NCBI GenBank assembly: GCA_030645915.1
Contig: JAUSNO010000017.1
Coordinates: 248,001 to 312,000, forward strand
Length of the DNA stretch: 64,000 bases
Reading direction: 5' to 3'
From: Undibacterium sp.
Lineage (GTDB): Bacteria; Pseudomonadota; Gammaproteobacteria; Burkholderiales; Burkholderiaceae_D
Within the stretch, counting starts at the first letter, position 1; every line of letters begins with the position of its first letter. The notes below the pieces were generated by a model. The model saw only the letters and a program-made list of their open reading frames with translations. It was not told the DNA's origin and did not search any database. The translations under genes were made by a program, and so were the position numbers. This document shows, piece after piece, positions 17,654-25,859 of the stretch.

Positions 17654-19057
17654 ATGCGTCAAACTAAATATACCCTGGCCATACTGACTGCGGTTGCCGT
17701 TTTGGCAGGCTGCGGTGGTAGTGGTAGTACCAGCGGTGATCAAACCCTCAAAATAAAATATAGTGCCCAAGTTTCATTTGGTGATAGCTTATCTGACGTT
17801 GGTAGCTATGCGGTAGGTACCGTAAAAGCGCTTGGCGGTGGTAAGTTCAACATCAATGGAAACAACATCGGCGTTAACACTGCATTGACGGGTAAAAACT
17901 GGACAGAACTGATGGCCTCCCAATTTGGTTTGCCTGCGCCCTGCGCTGCACAAACTGGGTTAGACGGTGCGGCTGCTCAAGGGTTTTCAGTTCCTGTTGT
18001 CAATCATACGGGTTGTTTCGGTTACGCACAGGGTGGTGCACGCGTTACCAATCCAGTTGGTCCTGGCAATAAATATACCGGATCTGCTTTAGGTCAACTT
18101 ACTGTTCCTGTCGTTACGCAAATCCAGAACCATCTGGCGATCGTCGGTGGTAAATTCAAAGGTGATGAAATCGTATTCGTCATGGCTGGCGGTAACGATA
18201 TATTTGCGCAAGTGGGCGGTTTGACTGCCGGTGCAACTGCCGCAGGCCAAGCAGCAGGTGCCGCAGCTGGCGCGCAAAAATTTGCCAGTACATTAGTTGG
18301 TCTGCTTGCCGCAGGTGCCACTAATCCAGCTACAGCAGCACAGGCAATCGGCTTGGCAATGGCAACTGAGTCTGCCCGCGTAGGTCATACCGATGCCACC
18401 GTGGTCGGTGCAGCAGTTGGTGCAGCGGCAATTCAGCCGGGTAATTCGGCAGTTGCTTCGCCGGCCGTGTATGGTCCGATGGTTGCTACTGCAACAGCTG
18501 CTGCAACTACTGCCGGTAACGCAGCGGGTGCTCAAGCCGGTGCAGATTATGTCACTGCAAATGCACCTAAAGCGGTGGCTGCAATGGGAACGGCCGGTGC
18601 TGAACTCGTTGCATTGGTGAAGACACAGCTCCTGGGCAAGGGCGCTACTCGCGTCGTTGTAAACAATATTCCTGATGTGGCAACAACGCCTGATAGTTTG
18701 GCCGCAAGTGCATCTCAGAGAGATATGATCAATGCGATGGTCAACGCTTTTAATGAGCAGTTGTCGAAAGGGCTTTCTGCTGAAGCAAATGTAGTGCTGG
18801 TTGACGTATTTACTATCAGTCATGATCAGGCGACCAACCCAGGTCCATACGGTTTGACAAACGTAACAACCAGAGCCTGCGATTTATCTCCTGCGAAGAA
18901 CCCATTCGGCAGTTCGCTCATTTGTAATGCTTCGAACTTAATCGCTGGCGATGTCAGTCATTATCAGTTCGCTGATGGCGTCCATCCAACTCCTTACGGA
19001 TACTGGCTGTTGGCACGTTATGTGTCCGAGAGATTAGTGGTCAAAGGCTGGATGTAA
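17654..19057 (+). CDS. GDSL/SGNH-family hydrolase, lipoprotein
   Basis: This 467-aa lipoprotein has the signal peptide YTLAILTAVAVLAGC, with the lipobox Cys at residue 20. Block I is VSFGDSLSDVGSY (nucleophile S45), block III contains MAGGNDIF, and block V is DGVHPTPYGYWLLARY. It is therefore an esterase or lipase-type SGNH hydrolase. Between blocks III and V lies about 110 residues rich in Ala, Gly and Thr, unusual for the family. An AGGAGACA ribosome-binding site precedes the ATG. The substrate is unknown. The OmpW-like gene 90 bp downstream may be co-expressed. Confidence 0.88.
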   Translation: MRQTKYTLAILTAVAVLAGCGGSGSTSGDQTLKIKYSAQVSFGDSLSDVGSYAVGTVKALGGGKFNINGNNIGVNTALTGKNWTELMASQFGLPAPCAAQTGLDGAAAQGFSVPVVNHTGCFGYAQGGARVTNPVGPGNKYTGSALGQLTVPVVTQIQNHLAIVGGKFKGDEIVFVMAGGNDIFAQVGGLTAGATAAGQAAGAAAGAQKFASTLVGLLAAGATNPATAAQAIGLAMATESARVGHTDATVVGAAVGAAAIQPGNSAVASPAVYGPMVATATAAATTAGNAAGAQAGADYVTANAPKAVAAMGTAGAELVALVKTQLLGKGATRVVVNNIPDVATTPDSLAASASQRDMINAMVNAFNEQLSKGLSAEANVVLVDVFTISHDQATNPGPYGLTNVTTRACDLSPAKNPFGSSLICNASNLIAGDVSHYQFADGVHPTPYGYWLLARYVSERLVVKGWM

Positions 19058-19148
19058 TAACGAATAGACCCGGCTTTTGCGTGAGTAAAGTTGGGTCTGC
19101 ATCATATTCGAATGGCGATAGCCACAACATAATGAATCAGGAGACACA

Positions 19149-19829
19149 ATGAAAGTTATTTTAAATAACACCGTAAAAATGCTGGCGCTGGCCGCCGCGA
19201 TGACGCTTGCTTCCAGCGCATCTGCGCAAAGCGCTGGCCAATGGACGGCCAAATTAGGTTTGAATCAGCTGACTCCAAAAGTTGAAAGCAGCGATTTGTC
19301 TGCACCTGCACTGCCACATACCAAAGCAGACGTCGGTAGCGATACCAAACCTGTGCTGGTTTTTGCTTACGGCTTAACTGATAACATCTCAGTTGAAATT
19401 CCACTCGGTTTGCCATATAAGCACACCTTGTACGGAGCTGGTGCGATCGAAGGCACTGGCAAGCTGGGCACTTCAAGTGTCTTGCCAGCCACCGCCTTGG
19501 TTCAATATCGATTCTTTGATCCAAAAGCAAAAATTCGCCCTTACGCTGGTCTCGGCGCAACATACGCGTATTTCCACAAGGCGACCGGCTCTGGTCAATT
19601 GACTGCCTTGCTGGACGTAGGTGGACCCGCTGCGACATTCAAATTGAAAAACAAGATGGCCGCTACTTTGCAAGCTGGTGTTGCAGTGGCGATCAATGAC
19701 AGTTGGTTCGCTGATATAGGTGTAACAAAAACTTTCTTGAAAACTAAGGCAACATTCTCAACGGGTCAAACGCAAGATATCAAGCTTGATCCTTTTGGCG
19801 TCATGGTCAGTGTTGGCTATAAGTTCTAA
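19149..19829 (+). CDS. OmpW-family outer membrane protein
   Basis: This 226-aa protein has a signal peptide (LALAAAMTLASSASA) and the alternating beta-strand pattern of an eight-stranded barrel. OmpW-like features are WTAKLGLNQLTPK, VLVFAYGLTDNISVEIPLGLPYKHTLYG, FFDPKAKIRPYAGLGATYAYF and the C-terminal DPFGVMVSVGYKF ending in Phe. Such porins carry small hydrophobic compounds across the outer membrane. The ribosome-binding site is CAGGAGAC. A strong terminator follows. Confidence 0.88.
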   Translation: MKVILNNTVKMLALAAAMTLASSASAQSAGQWTAKLGLNQLTPKVESSDLSAPALPHTKADVGSDTKPVLVFAYGLTDNISVEIPLGLPYKHTLYGAGAIEGTGKLGTSSVLPATALVQYRFFDPKAKIRPYAGLGATYAYFHKATGSGQLTALLDVGGPAATFKLKNKMAATLQAGVAVAINDSWFADIGVTKTFLKTKATFSTGQTQDIKLDPFGVMVSVGYKF

Positions 19830-19846
19830 AATTATTTGTATCAGAT

Positions 19847-19885
19847 AAAAAATCCGCCGTTGCTGCTGCAACGGCGGATTTTTTT
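19847..19885 (+). terminator. Intrinsic terminator after the OmpW-like gene
   Basis: A perfect 13-bp stem AATCCGCCGTTGC/GCAACGGCGGATT with a TGCT loop is followed by seven T residues. The preceding A-run could make it work in both directions. Confidence 0.93.
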
Positions 19886-20085
19886 ATTTCAGAGTTTCAC
19901 TTCAAGAATTTAGCCGAGAATTTCCATTGGGATTTGAGATGATGGCGGATGCACTTTTCGAAGCAGTTTTGGCGTGAATGAGGCGCTCATGGCTAGCCAT
20001 GGCTAACGAAGAACGTCAAAAATGACTGAAAATGCGCCGTCAGCGCTCAAATAGCACCTCTGCTGCGTCTAATGGAAAATCTCGG

Positions 20086-21090
20086 TTAGATAGCAACCTG
20101 GTTACGGCCAGCCTGCTTGGCTCGATAGAGTGCAGAGTCAGCCATGGCGATGACGGCAGAACCATCCTGACCTTCCTGTAATGTTGCCAGGCCAAAGGAC
20201 GCCGTGACATGTGGCAAAGCTTTTTGCATATCGGCAAATACTCTGGTTTTTTGTAATCGGCTGCAAAGGCGTTCTGCCACAATCAGTGCCGAACGTTGAT
20301 TGGTATTGGGCAAAATTACAATCATTTCTTCTCCGCCATAGCGTGCTGCAAAGTCGGTCGGTCGCAGGCCTGCATTCAATACTTTGGCGGCAGTTTGTAA
20401 AGCATCGTCACCAAGTACGTGTCCGTACTCGTCATTAAATTGTTTGAAATGATCAAGGTCTACCATGATGATGCTCAGCGGGTTGCCCGTGGCATGTGCA
20501 GTTTCTATCATGCTGGGCAACTGGGTATTGAGCCATGCGCGATTATGCAGGCCGGTTAGACCATCTACCATCGATAACTGACGATAAAATTCGCCCACTT
20601 TTTGGCGATTTCGAATTTGTGCATTGGCGGCACGAATTCGAAAGGATAATAGCTGCAGCAGGTTTCTTGCCACCCCATTCGATTCGTCTATCAGCTTCCA
20701 TAAGGTCTCTGCTTCAATAACAAGTAATTCGCTATCGGCAATCGCAGAAATAGTAGCAGAATGAATTTCTTCATCCAGCACAGATATCTCGCCTACACAT
20801 TCTCCGGCAAGATATTGTGTGCTTGCATTTTCCTGGTGTTTATTTTCGGGATTGGGTGTCGTGATGGCGAGCGCACCCTTAAGCACGATGTAAAGGCGCG
20901 CACCAGAGCTATTGGCATCCAAAACAACCTGTCCCGAACCGGCTTTGACGACTGCGCAATCTTTAATAATATGGGCAATATGCTCGCGGTCATCCTGTGA
21001 GATATCACGGAATAGATGGATGCTTTCAATTTTGTAGTCAGCATCACGAAAGCTAGTCAATCGTTCCAAAATATTTTTTTCCAGATACAT
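20086..21090 (-). CDS. Cyclic-nucleotide-binding-domain diguanylate cyclase
   Basis: This 334-aa cytoplasmic protein has an N-terminal cNMP/CRP-like sensor domain (about residues 25-140, with GARLYIVLKGALAI and LAGECVGEISVLDEE) and a C-terminal GGDEF domain (about 170-330). The active-site signature is GGEE at residues 252-255. An inhibitory RxxD site (RPTD, 243-246) sits five residues before it, so a catalytically active, product-inhibited c-di-GMP synthase is expected. The ligand of the sensor domain is unknown. It lies downstream of an HDOD gene on the same strand, 110 bp away. Confidence 0.9.
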   Translation of the reverse strand: MYLEKNILERLTSFRDADYKIESIHLFRDISQDDREHIAHIIKDCAVVKAGSGQVVLDANSSGARLYIVLKGALAITTPNPENKHQENASTQYLAGECVGEISVLDEEIHSATISAIADSELLVIEAETLWKLIDESNGVARNLLQLLSFRIRAANAQIRNRQKVGEFYRQLSMVDGLTGLHNRAWLNTQLPSMIETAHATGNPLSIIMVDLDHFKQFNDEYGHVLGDDALQTAAKVLNAGLRPTDFAARYGGEEMIVILPNTNQRSALIVAERLCSRLQKTRVFADMQKALPHVTASFGLATLQEGQDGSAVIAMADSALYRAKQAGRNQVAI

Positions 21091-21200
21091 GTTTAAGTGT
21101 GAATTACGTGTGAATTAATTGGTGGCGATCGGTTCTATTGACTAGATTTAACACTATTAGGTTGAAGTACGCCATGTCGCAATAATCGAATGAATACTTT

Positions 21201-22067
21201 TTAGGGAACAACCTGATTAATCGCATCAAAACGCATTTCAGTCTCGCGGAAAATCGCCATATAATCTACTTCGCTTAACCCCAGCGTATCCCATGCATGC
21301 TGGGACAATATGGGAACCAAATCATGTTCCACTTCACTTAGATCAAGGGCATGAACTATCGAATTTGCAACGTGGACGATGGCAGCAACAGGGTTTAAAT
21401 CTTTATTGTCCGGCTGATGGTGGCCGCTAATGGCATCCTGAATGGCATCGGAAAACTCCCACTGCATGGCAAGAACCAAACCCACTGACACATGATCGAT
21501 TCCCAGAACTGTTTGCTCTGCATCCAAAAGATAGCAATCCTGCTGCTCTCTATGCGCAATCACCTGTTCGTATTCTTTGGGGAATCGCGTCACCAGGACC
21601 AGTCTGCCGATATCATGCAATAGCCCTGCGGTGAAGGCAAAATCATGCTTCATCTTTAAGGTACGGGAAATCAGTTCTGCGCATATCGCAGTGGCAATGC
21701 TATGTCTCCAAAAAGCCCTGGAATCAAAATTCCGACAACGTGAGGTAGGAAAGCTATTGGCTAGCGTCGTCATCAGGATGAGTTTTTTTATGTTCTTGAT
21801 GCCTAATAACGCAACCGCTTGTTGCAAGGTGACTACCTTTGAATTTGCCCCAAAATAAGAGGAGTTCGCGAGCCTAAGTGTCTTTGCTGCCAAAGACTGG
21901 TCCATCGCTACTTTTTCGCAAATCATATCCAAACTGGTATTTTCGTCATCAAGATTGCTCAGCATTTCTTGTGCGACGGTCGGCAAGGTAGGCAAATCTT
22001 TAATTTGCCTGATGACATCATCAAGCAGGATGTGTTTATCCTGACTGTCTGATAAAAATGGTGTCAT
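21201..22067 (-). CDS. HDOD domain signalling protein
   Basis: This 288-aa protein is mainly an HDOD domain with LPTLPTVAQEMLSNLDD, FTAGLLHDIGRLVLVTRFP and AISGHHQPD. It is closely related to the HDOD protein at 1374-2210, suggesting duplication. Its ATG overlaps the stop of the upstream 130-aa gene in an ATGA arrangement, so the two are translationally coupled. With the diguanylate cyclase downstream, the arrangement suggests a local c-di-GMP signalling unit. Confidence 0.87.
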   Translation of the reverse strand: MTPFLSDSQDKHILLDDVIRQIKDLPTLPTVAQEMLSNLDDENTSLDMICEKVAMDQSLAAKTLRLANSSYFGANSKVVTLQQAVALLGIKNIKKLILMTTLANSFPTSRCRNFDSRAFWRHSIATAICAELISRTLKMKHDFAFTAGLLHDIGRLVLVTRFPKEYEQVIAHREQQDCYLLDAEQTVLGIDHVSVGLVLAMQWEFSDAIQDAISGHHQPDNKDLNPVAAIVHVANSIVHALDLSEVEHDLVPILSQHAWDTLGLSEVDYMAIFRETEMRFDAINQVVP

Positions 22068-22456
22068 GGCGCTTCACCTTGGCGGTATTTTTGCAGGTAA
22101 GTTTGTAATGTGCTGGTTGGTAAATCGTCAGGATTTTTTCTGAATAATTGTTTAAGTCGGTCTATTTTTTGCTGGTGTTCAAGCGAACGATCCAGTTCTT
22201 CACCGGGAATCTCATCGAGCAATATTGAAAGTTGATGAATATCGTGGTGACCGAGAGACTTAAGCATGCCATCGGTAAGTGCGGTGCCAGCCGGAAGTAA
22301 TACGTGCCCAAGTTTGTCCATCAGATCATCGGCAAGCACCATGCCTGCAGTTATTTTTCTGAGTGACAGATATTGATGCCGAGTGTCCATAATAGAGATT
22401 CCGTGTTGCTTACAGTGTAGTAAATTTCTCTCAGTTTGCTGATATTTGTCGTCCAT
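22064..22456 (-). CDS. Small HDOD-coupled protein of unknown function
   Basis: This protein is 130 aa from the first ATG, or 108 aa from the internal ATG at 22390 (MDTRHQYLSLRKITAGMVLADDL). The segment ITAGMVLADDLMDKLGHVLLPAGTALTDGMLKSL resembles the short region preceding HD-GYP domains in c-di-GMP phosphodiesterases (G-M-V-L-A ... L-L-P-A-G-T-x-L). Here the HD-GYP domain itself is absent and a separate HDOD gene follows with a 4-bp overlap. It may be a detached partner subunit. No signal peptide or membrane helix. Confidence 0.7.
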   Translation of the reverse strand: MDDKYQQTERNLLHCKQHGISIMDTRHQYLSLRKITAGMVLADDLMDKLGHVLLPAGTALTDGMLKSLGHHDIHQLSILLDEIPGEELDRSLEHQQKIDRLKQLFRKNPDDLPTSTLQTYLQKYRQGEAP

Positions 22457-22576
22457 TGATGGCTCGCTTCTTACTATATACTACTACCAGTATATTTATG
22501 CCATCGCTTTGTATAAATTAAGTGCGATAGCCTTCTCTAACGAGTCCTTAGTATCGATTTTTCTTTTGATGGCAGA

Positions 22577-23242
22577 ATGAATACGACACAAGCGGTAAAA
22601 AATTTCGTACGCAGTAGACCTCGATTAAGCATTGCATTTCTTCTGGGGATTTTGGTTTTTTTAGCATTGCCAGTTGATATGAGCATGGTCACACGTGCAT
22701 TATTTGGCTGGAACGTCACGGTGTGGTTTTATCTCGCATTGGTGGTCTGGCTGATGAGCGGCGCGAATCATGAAAGCGTGCAGAAAATCGCTCAGGAAGA
22801 GGATGAAAGTGCGTTGGCGGTATTGGTTATTTTGTCCGTTTCCTGCGCGGTGAGTTTGCTGGCGATTATTTATGAGCTGGCAAGTATGCAGGGTGTATCG
22901 ATGAATAGTCGATTTCTGAAATATCTATTTACTGGCTTAACGGTGATTGGTTCCTGGTGTTTGTTAGGAATCGTTTTTACGTTTCATTATGCTCTGTTGT
23001 ATTACAACTCATCCAGGCAGCAACGTGCATTGCGCTTCCCCGATGATGACGTGACACCCAATTACTGGGATTTTTTGTATTTTTCGTTCACTATCGCGGT
23101 GGCGTTACAAACTTCCGATATCGTTATTATGTCGCGACAGATGCGAAAAACGGTCCTTGCCCATTCCATTCTGAGTTTCTTTTTCAATGCAGCGATATTG
23201 GGCTTTTCGATCAATATCGCTGCCAGCCTTGTTGGAAATTAA
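22577..23242 (+). CDS. DUF1345 family membrane protein
   Basis: This 221-aa protein has about five hydrophobic helices (LSIAFLLGILVFLALPVD, VTVWFYLALVVWLMSG, LAVLVILSVSCAVSLLAII, FTGLTVIGSWCLLGIVFTFHYALLY and a C-terminal helix). The conserved YFSFTIAVALQTSDIVIMSRQMRK segment is typical of DUF1345. Function is unknown. The 3' end nearly abuts the convergent gene ending at 23250. Confidence 0.82.
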   Translation: MNTTQAVKNFVRSRPRLSIAFLLGILVFLALPVDMSMVTRALFGWNVTVWFYLALVVWLMSGANHESVQKIAQEEDESALAVLVILSVSCAVSLLAIIYELASMQGVSMNSRFLKYLFTGLTVIGSWCLLGIVFTFHYALLYYNSSRQQRALRFPDDDVTPNYWDFLYFSFTIAVALQTSDIVIMSRQMRKTVLAHSILSFFFNAAILGFSINIAASLVGN

Positions 23243-23249
23243 ATTCATA

Positions 23250-23783
23250 TCAACGGTCACCATGCCCGCGATGATGGCCATGCTCTCTTTCGTTGCGCCT
23301 GTCATCATGTCGGTCATCGCGCCAGTCATCGCGCCGCTCATCGCGCCAATTGTCACGCCAGTTACCGTAACGGCGCGCATCATAATAGTGCCGCGATTCA
23401 TGTGAATCTCTCCACGGACGCCCATAACTTCTTTCTACATAAACGTGCTCGGCATAGGGCCGGTCTGAACGCAAGGAAACCGGTATGCCGCCAAAACGCA
23501 AATCAACGTTGAGGTAGGAGGGCAGGCGCGTACCCACTTGCCAGCCACGGCCACTAGCCCAGAACCAATTATTGTTTGATGGTGAAAAGTAAACCTGCTG
23601 TTGCGGGTAATAGACGTAATCGTAATTGCGGTTAATTTCTCGCTGATACACCGGCGCGGGGCGCCATTCTTGCTGTTGATATCGATCCTGGGCGACGCTC
23701 GATAAGCTCACTCCTGAACAGATGACAATACTGGCTAATATCAATCCCTTGATGCGTTTTTTAGTCATTGAGGTGAATGTCAT
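23250..23783 (-). CDS. Secreted Tyr/Arg/Asp-rich protein of unknown function
   Basis: This 177-aa protein has a signal peptide (IKGLILASIVICSGVSLSSVAQ), a central region with YVYYPQQQVYFSPSNNNWFWASGRGW, GTRLPSYLNVDLRFGGIPVSL and RPYAEHVYVERSYGRPW, and a low-complexity C-terminus of repeated WRD/RDD/RHD units ending in a His-rich tail. The middle part resembles small periplasmic proteins of Burkholderiales with a YYP/WFW motif. The ribosome-binding site AAGGAG is 6 bases before the ATG. Function not known. Confidence 0.75.
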   Translation of the reverse strand: MTFTSMTKKRIKGLILASIVICSGVSLSSVAQDRYQQQEWRPAPVYQREINRNYDYVYYPQQQVYFSPSNNNWFWASGRGWQVGTRLPSYLNVDLRFGGIPVSLRSDRPYAEHVYVERSYGRPWRDSHESRHYYDARRYGNWRDNWRDERRDDWRDDRHDDRRNEREHGHHRGHGDR

Positions 23784-24021
23784 GGTTTGCTCCTTTTGTA
23801 TGTTCTGCTTGAATCACACTCCATTAACGAGTCGTCTTGCTGTTTGGTGGACTGGCAATCTGTAAAGAAGCAAGTCAACTGCAACAAGATGTTTCAGCGG
23901 GATTGGGTGGCAGGCTATGATAAGGGTCTATGGCGCGTTGCGAAAAAATCATAGGAACCATTGCTGATTTCATGTTACAACGCCTGCTTCCCCCTTTTTG
24001 TTTTATTCACATTCCCTCGCT

Positions 24022-25260
24022 ATGGCACTCAATTACATCTGGACCGGGTTTTTTCTGATCGGCTTTATCGCCGCCTTGGCACAATGGTTATTCCTGGGGG
24101 ATGTCGAAGTTTTCAAACGCATTATTGATGGCACGTTTGAATCCGCCAAGACCGGCGTGATGGATATCGCCTTGCCGCTGGCAGGTGTGATGACACTCTG
24201 GCTGGGCATCATGAAGATAGGCGAGAAGGCTGGCGCGATCGACTTCATCGCCAAAATCATCGCGCCATTTTTTGCGCGCATTTTTCCTGGTGTTCCTAAA
24301 AATCATCCGGCCAACGGCCACATGGTGATGAATTTTTCCGCCAATTTGCTTGGGCTGGACAATGCCGCCACACCCTTCGGTCTGAAGGCGATGGAAAGCC
24401 TGCAAACGCTCAATCCCGATAAGGAAGAGGCCACCGATGCGCAAATCATGTTCCTGGTATTGCACACCTCGGGTTTGACGCTAATACCTTTGGCCATCAT
24501 GGCGCAGCGCGCCGTATTGGGCGCAAATGACCCTTCCGATATCTTTATTCCATGCATGATCGCCACGTATGTTGCGACCGTGGTTGGCTTGATCGGTGTG
24601 GCGATACGACAGCGGATCAATCTCTTAAACCGTGTCGTAATCGGCTGGCTGGGTGGCATCAGCGCTTTCATCATCGGCATGGTCTGGTACCTCAGCCAAT
24701 GCATGACACGGCCTGAGATCGAAGTCTTTTCCAAACTCAGCAGCAACCTCCTGCTGCTCACCATTATCGTCGCCTTTATGCTCGGTGCGATGCGCAAGCG
24801 CGTCAATGTGTATGAAGCGTTTATTGAAGGTGCCAAGGGCGGCATGCAAACCTCATTGACCATTATTCCTTATCTGGTCGGGATGCTGGTGGCGATCGGC
24901 GTCATGCGTAATTCGGGTGTTCTCGGCTGGATCGTTTCGGGCTTTAACTGGGTGTTCGTCCATCTTGGTATCAATACCGATTTCACGCCGGCCTTGCCAA
25001 CGGCCCTGATGAAGCCACTGAGCGGCAGCGGTTCCAGAGCGATGATGGTCGATGCGATGAAAACCTATGGCGTGGATTCTTTTGTCGGTCGTCTCGCCTG
25101 CATTTTTCAAGGCTCTGCCGATACCACGTTTTACATCGTGGCTTTATATTTCGGTTCAGTCGGCATACGCAAGACACGCTATTCGATTCCCATGGGTTTG
25201 CTGGCTGATTTCGCCGGCGTGGTCGCCGCCATTTTTGTCGCCTACCTTTTCTTCCATTAA
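24022..25260 (+). CDS. Fused SpmA/SpmB-like nucleoside-recognition membrane protein
   Basis: This 412-aa integral membrane protein starts at MALNYIWTGFFLIGFI. It has two Gate (nucleoside recognition) domains: the N-terminal half with VMDIALPLAGVMTLWLGIMKIGEKAG and PKNHPANGHMVMNFSANLLGLDNAATPFGLKAM resembles spore maturation protein SpmA. The C-terminal half with EGAKGGMQTSLTIIPYLVGMLVAIGVM and DTTFYIVALYFGSVGIRKTRYS resembles SpmB. Fused SpmAB proteins are common in non-sporulating proteobacteria and are of uncertain transport function. The eight extra codons upstream are less likely to be used. Confidence 0.87.
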   Translation: MALNYIWTGFFLIGFIAALAQWLFLGDVEVFKRIIDGTFESAKTGVMDIALPLAGVMTLWLGIMKIGEKAGAIDFIAKIIAPFFARIFPGVPKNHPANGHMVMNFSANLLGLDNAATPFGLKAMESLQTLNPDKEEATDAQIMFLVLHTSGLTLIPLAIMAQRAVLGANDPSDIFIPCMIATYVATVVGLIGVAIRQRINLLNRVVIGWLGGISAFIIGMVWYLSQCMTRPEIEVFSKLSSNLLLLTIIVAFMLGAMRKRVNVYEAFIEGAKGGMQTSLTIIPYLVGMLVAIGVMRNSGVLGWIVSGFNWVFVHLGINTDFTPALPTALMKPLSGSGSRAMMVDAMKTYGVDSFVGRLACIFQGSADTTFYIVALYFGSVGIRKTRYSIPMGLLADFAGVVAAIFVAYLFFH

Positions 25261-25274
25261 TTTTTTATTCAACT

Positions 25275-25727
25275 ATGACAGACATGAGCAACCAGGAACT
25301 TCAACAAGCACACAGGTTTGAGCAAGAATGGCTGAGCTTGCAAAACCACTATGAGCACTACGAGCGTGGTAGTTTGCTGATCAAGCTGGTGTGTGTCGTG
25401 CTGTTTGCGGCTGCGCTCGTTCTCCGGTTCAATCTCATCGTGGCTGCGGTATTGGTCCTGATCTTGTGGTTGCAGGAAGGGATTTTCAGAACCTGTCAGG
25501 CACGATTGGGTGATCGCCTGCTTCAGGTAGAGGCCTCGTTAAGAGAGCCGGCGCAAACAAAGCAAACAGCGCAAGCATTCCAGCTGCATACCGAATGGCT
25601 GAAAACGCGTCCCTCCGCTGTTGGCTTGATCATGGAATACGCCAAAAATGCAGCGCGCCCGACGGTCGCTTTTCCTTACATCGTATTGCTGGTACTTGAT
25701 GTATCGGTGTACCTGGTGTGGCACTGA
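25275..25727 (+). CDS. Hypothetical membrane protein
   Basis: This 150-aa protein has two adjacent membrane helices (IKLVCVVLFAAALVLRF and LIVAAVLVLILWLQEGIF) and a possible third at the C-terminus (VAFPYIVLLVLDVSVYLVW), with a cytoplasmic-looking N-terminus (ELQQAHRFEQEWLSLQNHYEHYERG). It begins 14 bp after the SpmAB-like gene and is probably co-transcribed with it. I do not recognise the family. An ATG at 25284 is an alternative start. Confidence 0.75.
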   Translation: MTDMSNQELQQAHRFEQEWLSLQNHYEHYERGSLLIKLVCVVLFAAALVLRFNLIVAAVLVLILWLQEGIFRTCQARLGDRLLQVEASLREPAQTKQTAQAFQLHTEWLKTRPSAVGLIMEYAKNAARPTVAFPYIVLLVLDVSVYLVWH

Positions 25728-25748
25728 ATTAAAGTTGAACATGAGCAG

Positions 25749-25836
25749 GCCCAGGACACACTAGGCGGGGCGCAATCCCCATGCGCCTTGCGGGCCATAT
25801 AGGCTGGAAACCCGCATGGATAGTGAGTCTCTGGCC
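25749..25836 (+). repeat. 71-bp palindrome family, copy A (degenerate)
   Basis: The right half (GGAAACCCGCATGGATAG) matches the family well. The left arm is decayed, apparently with an insertion. The copy lies between convergent genes. The family consensus begins GCCAGCACGCACTATCC, continues ATGCGCCTTTCAGGCC, and ends CCGCATGGATAGTGCG plus TGCTGGC. Confidence 0.6.
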
Positions 25837-25859
25837 TATCTGTTTTTGAAATTATTCGC

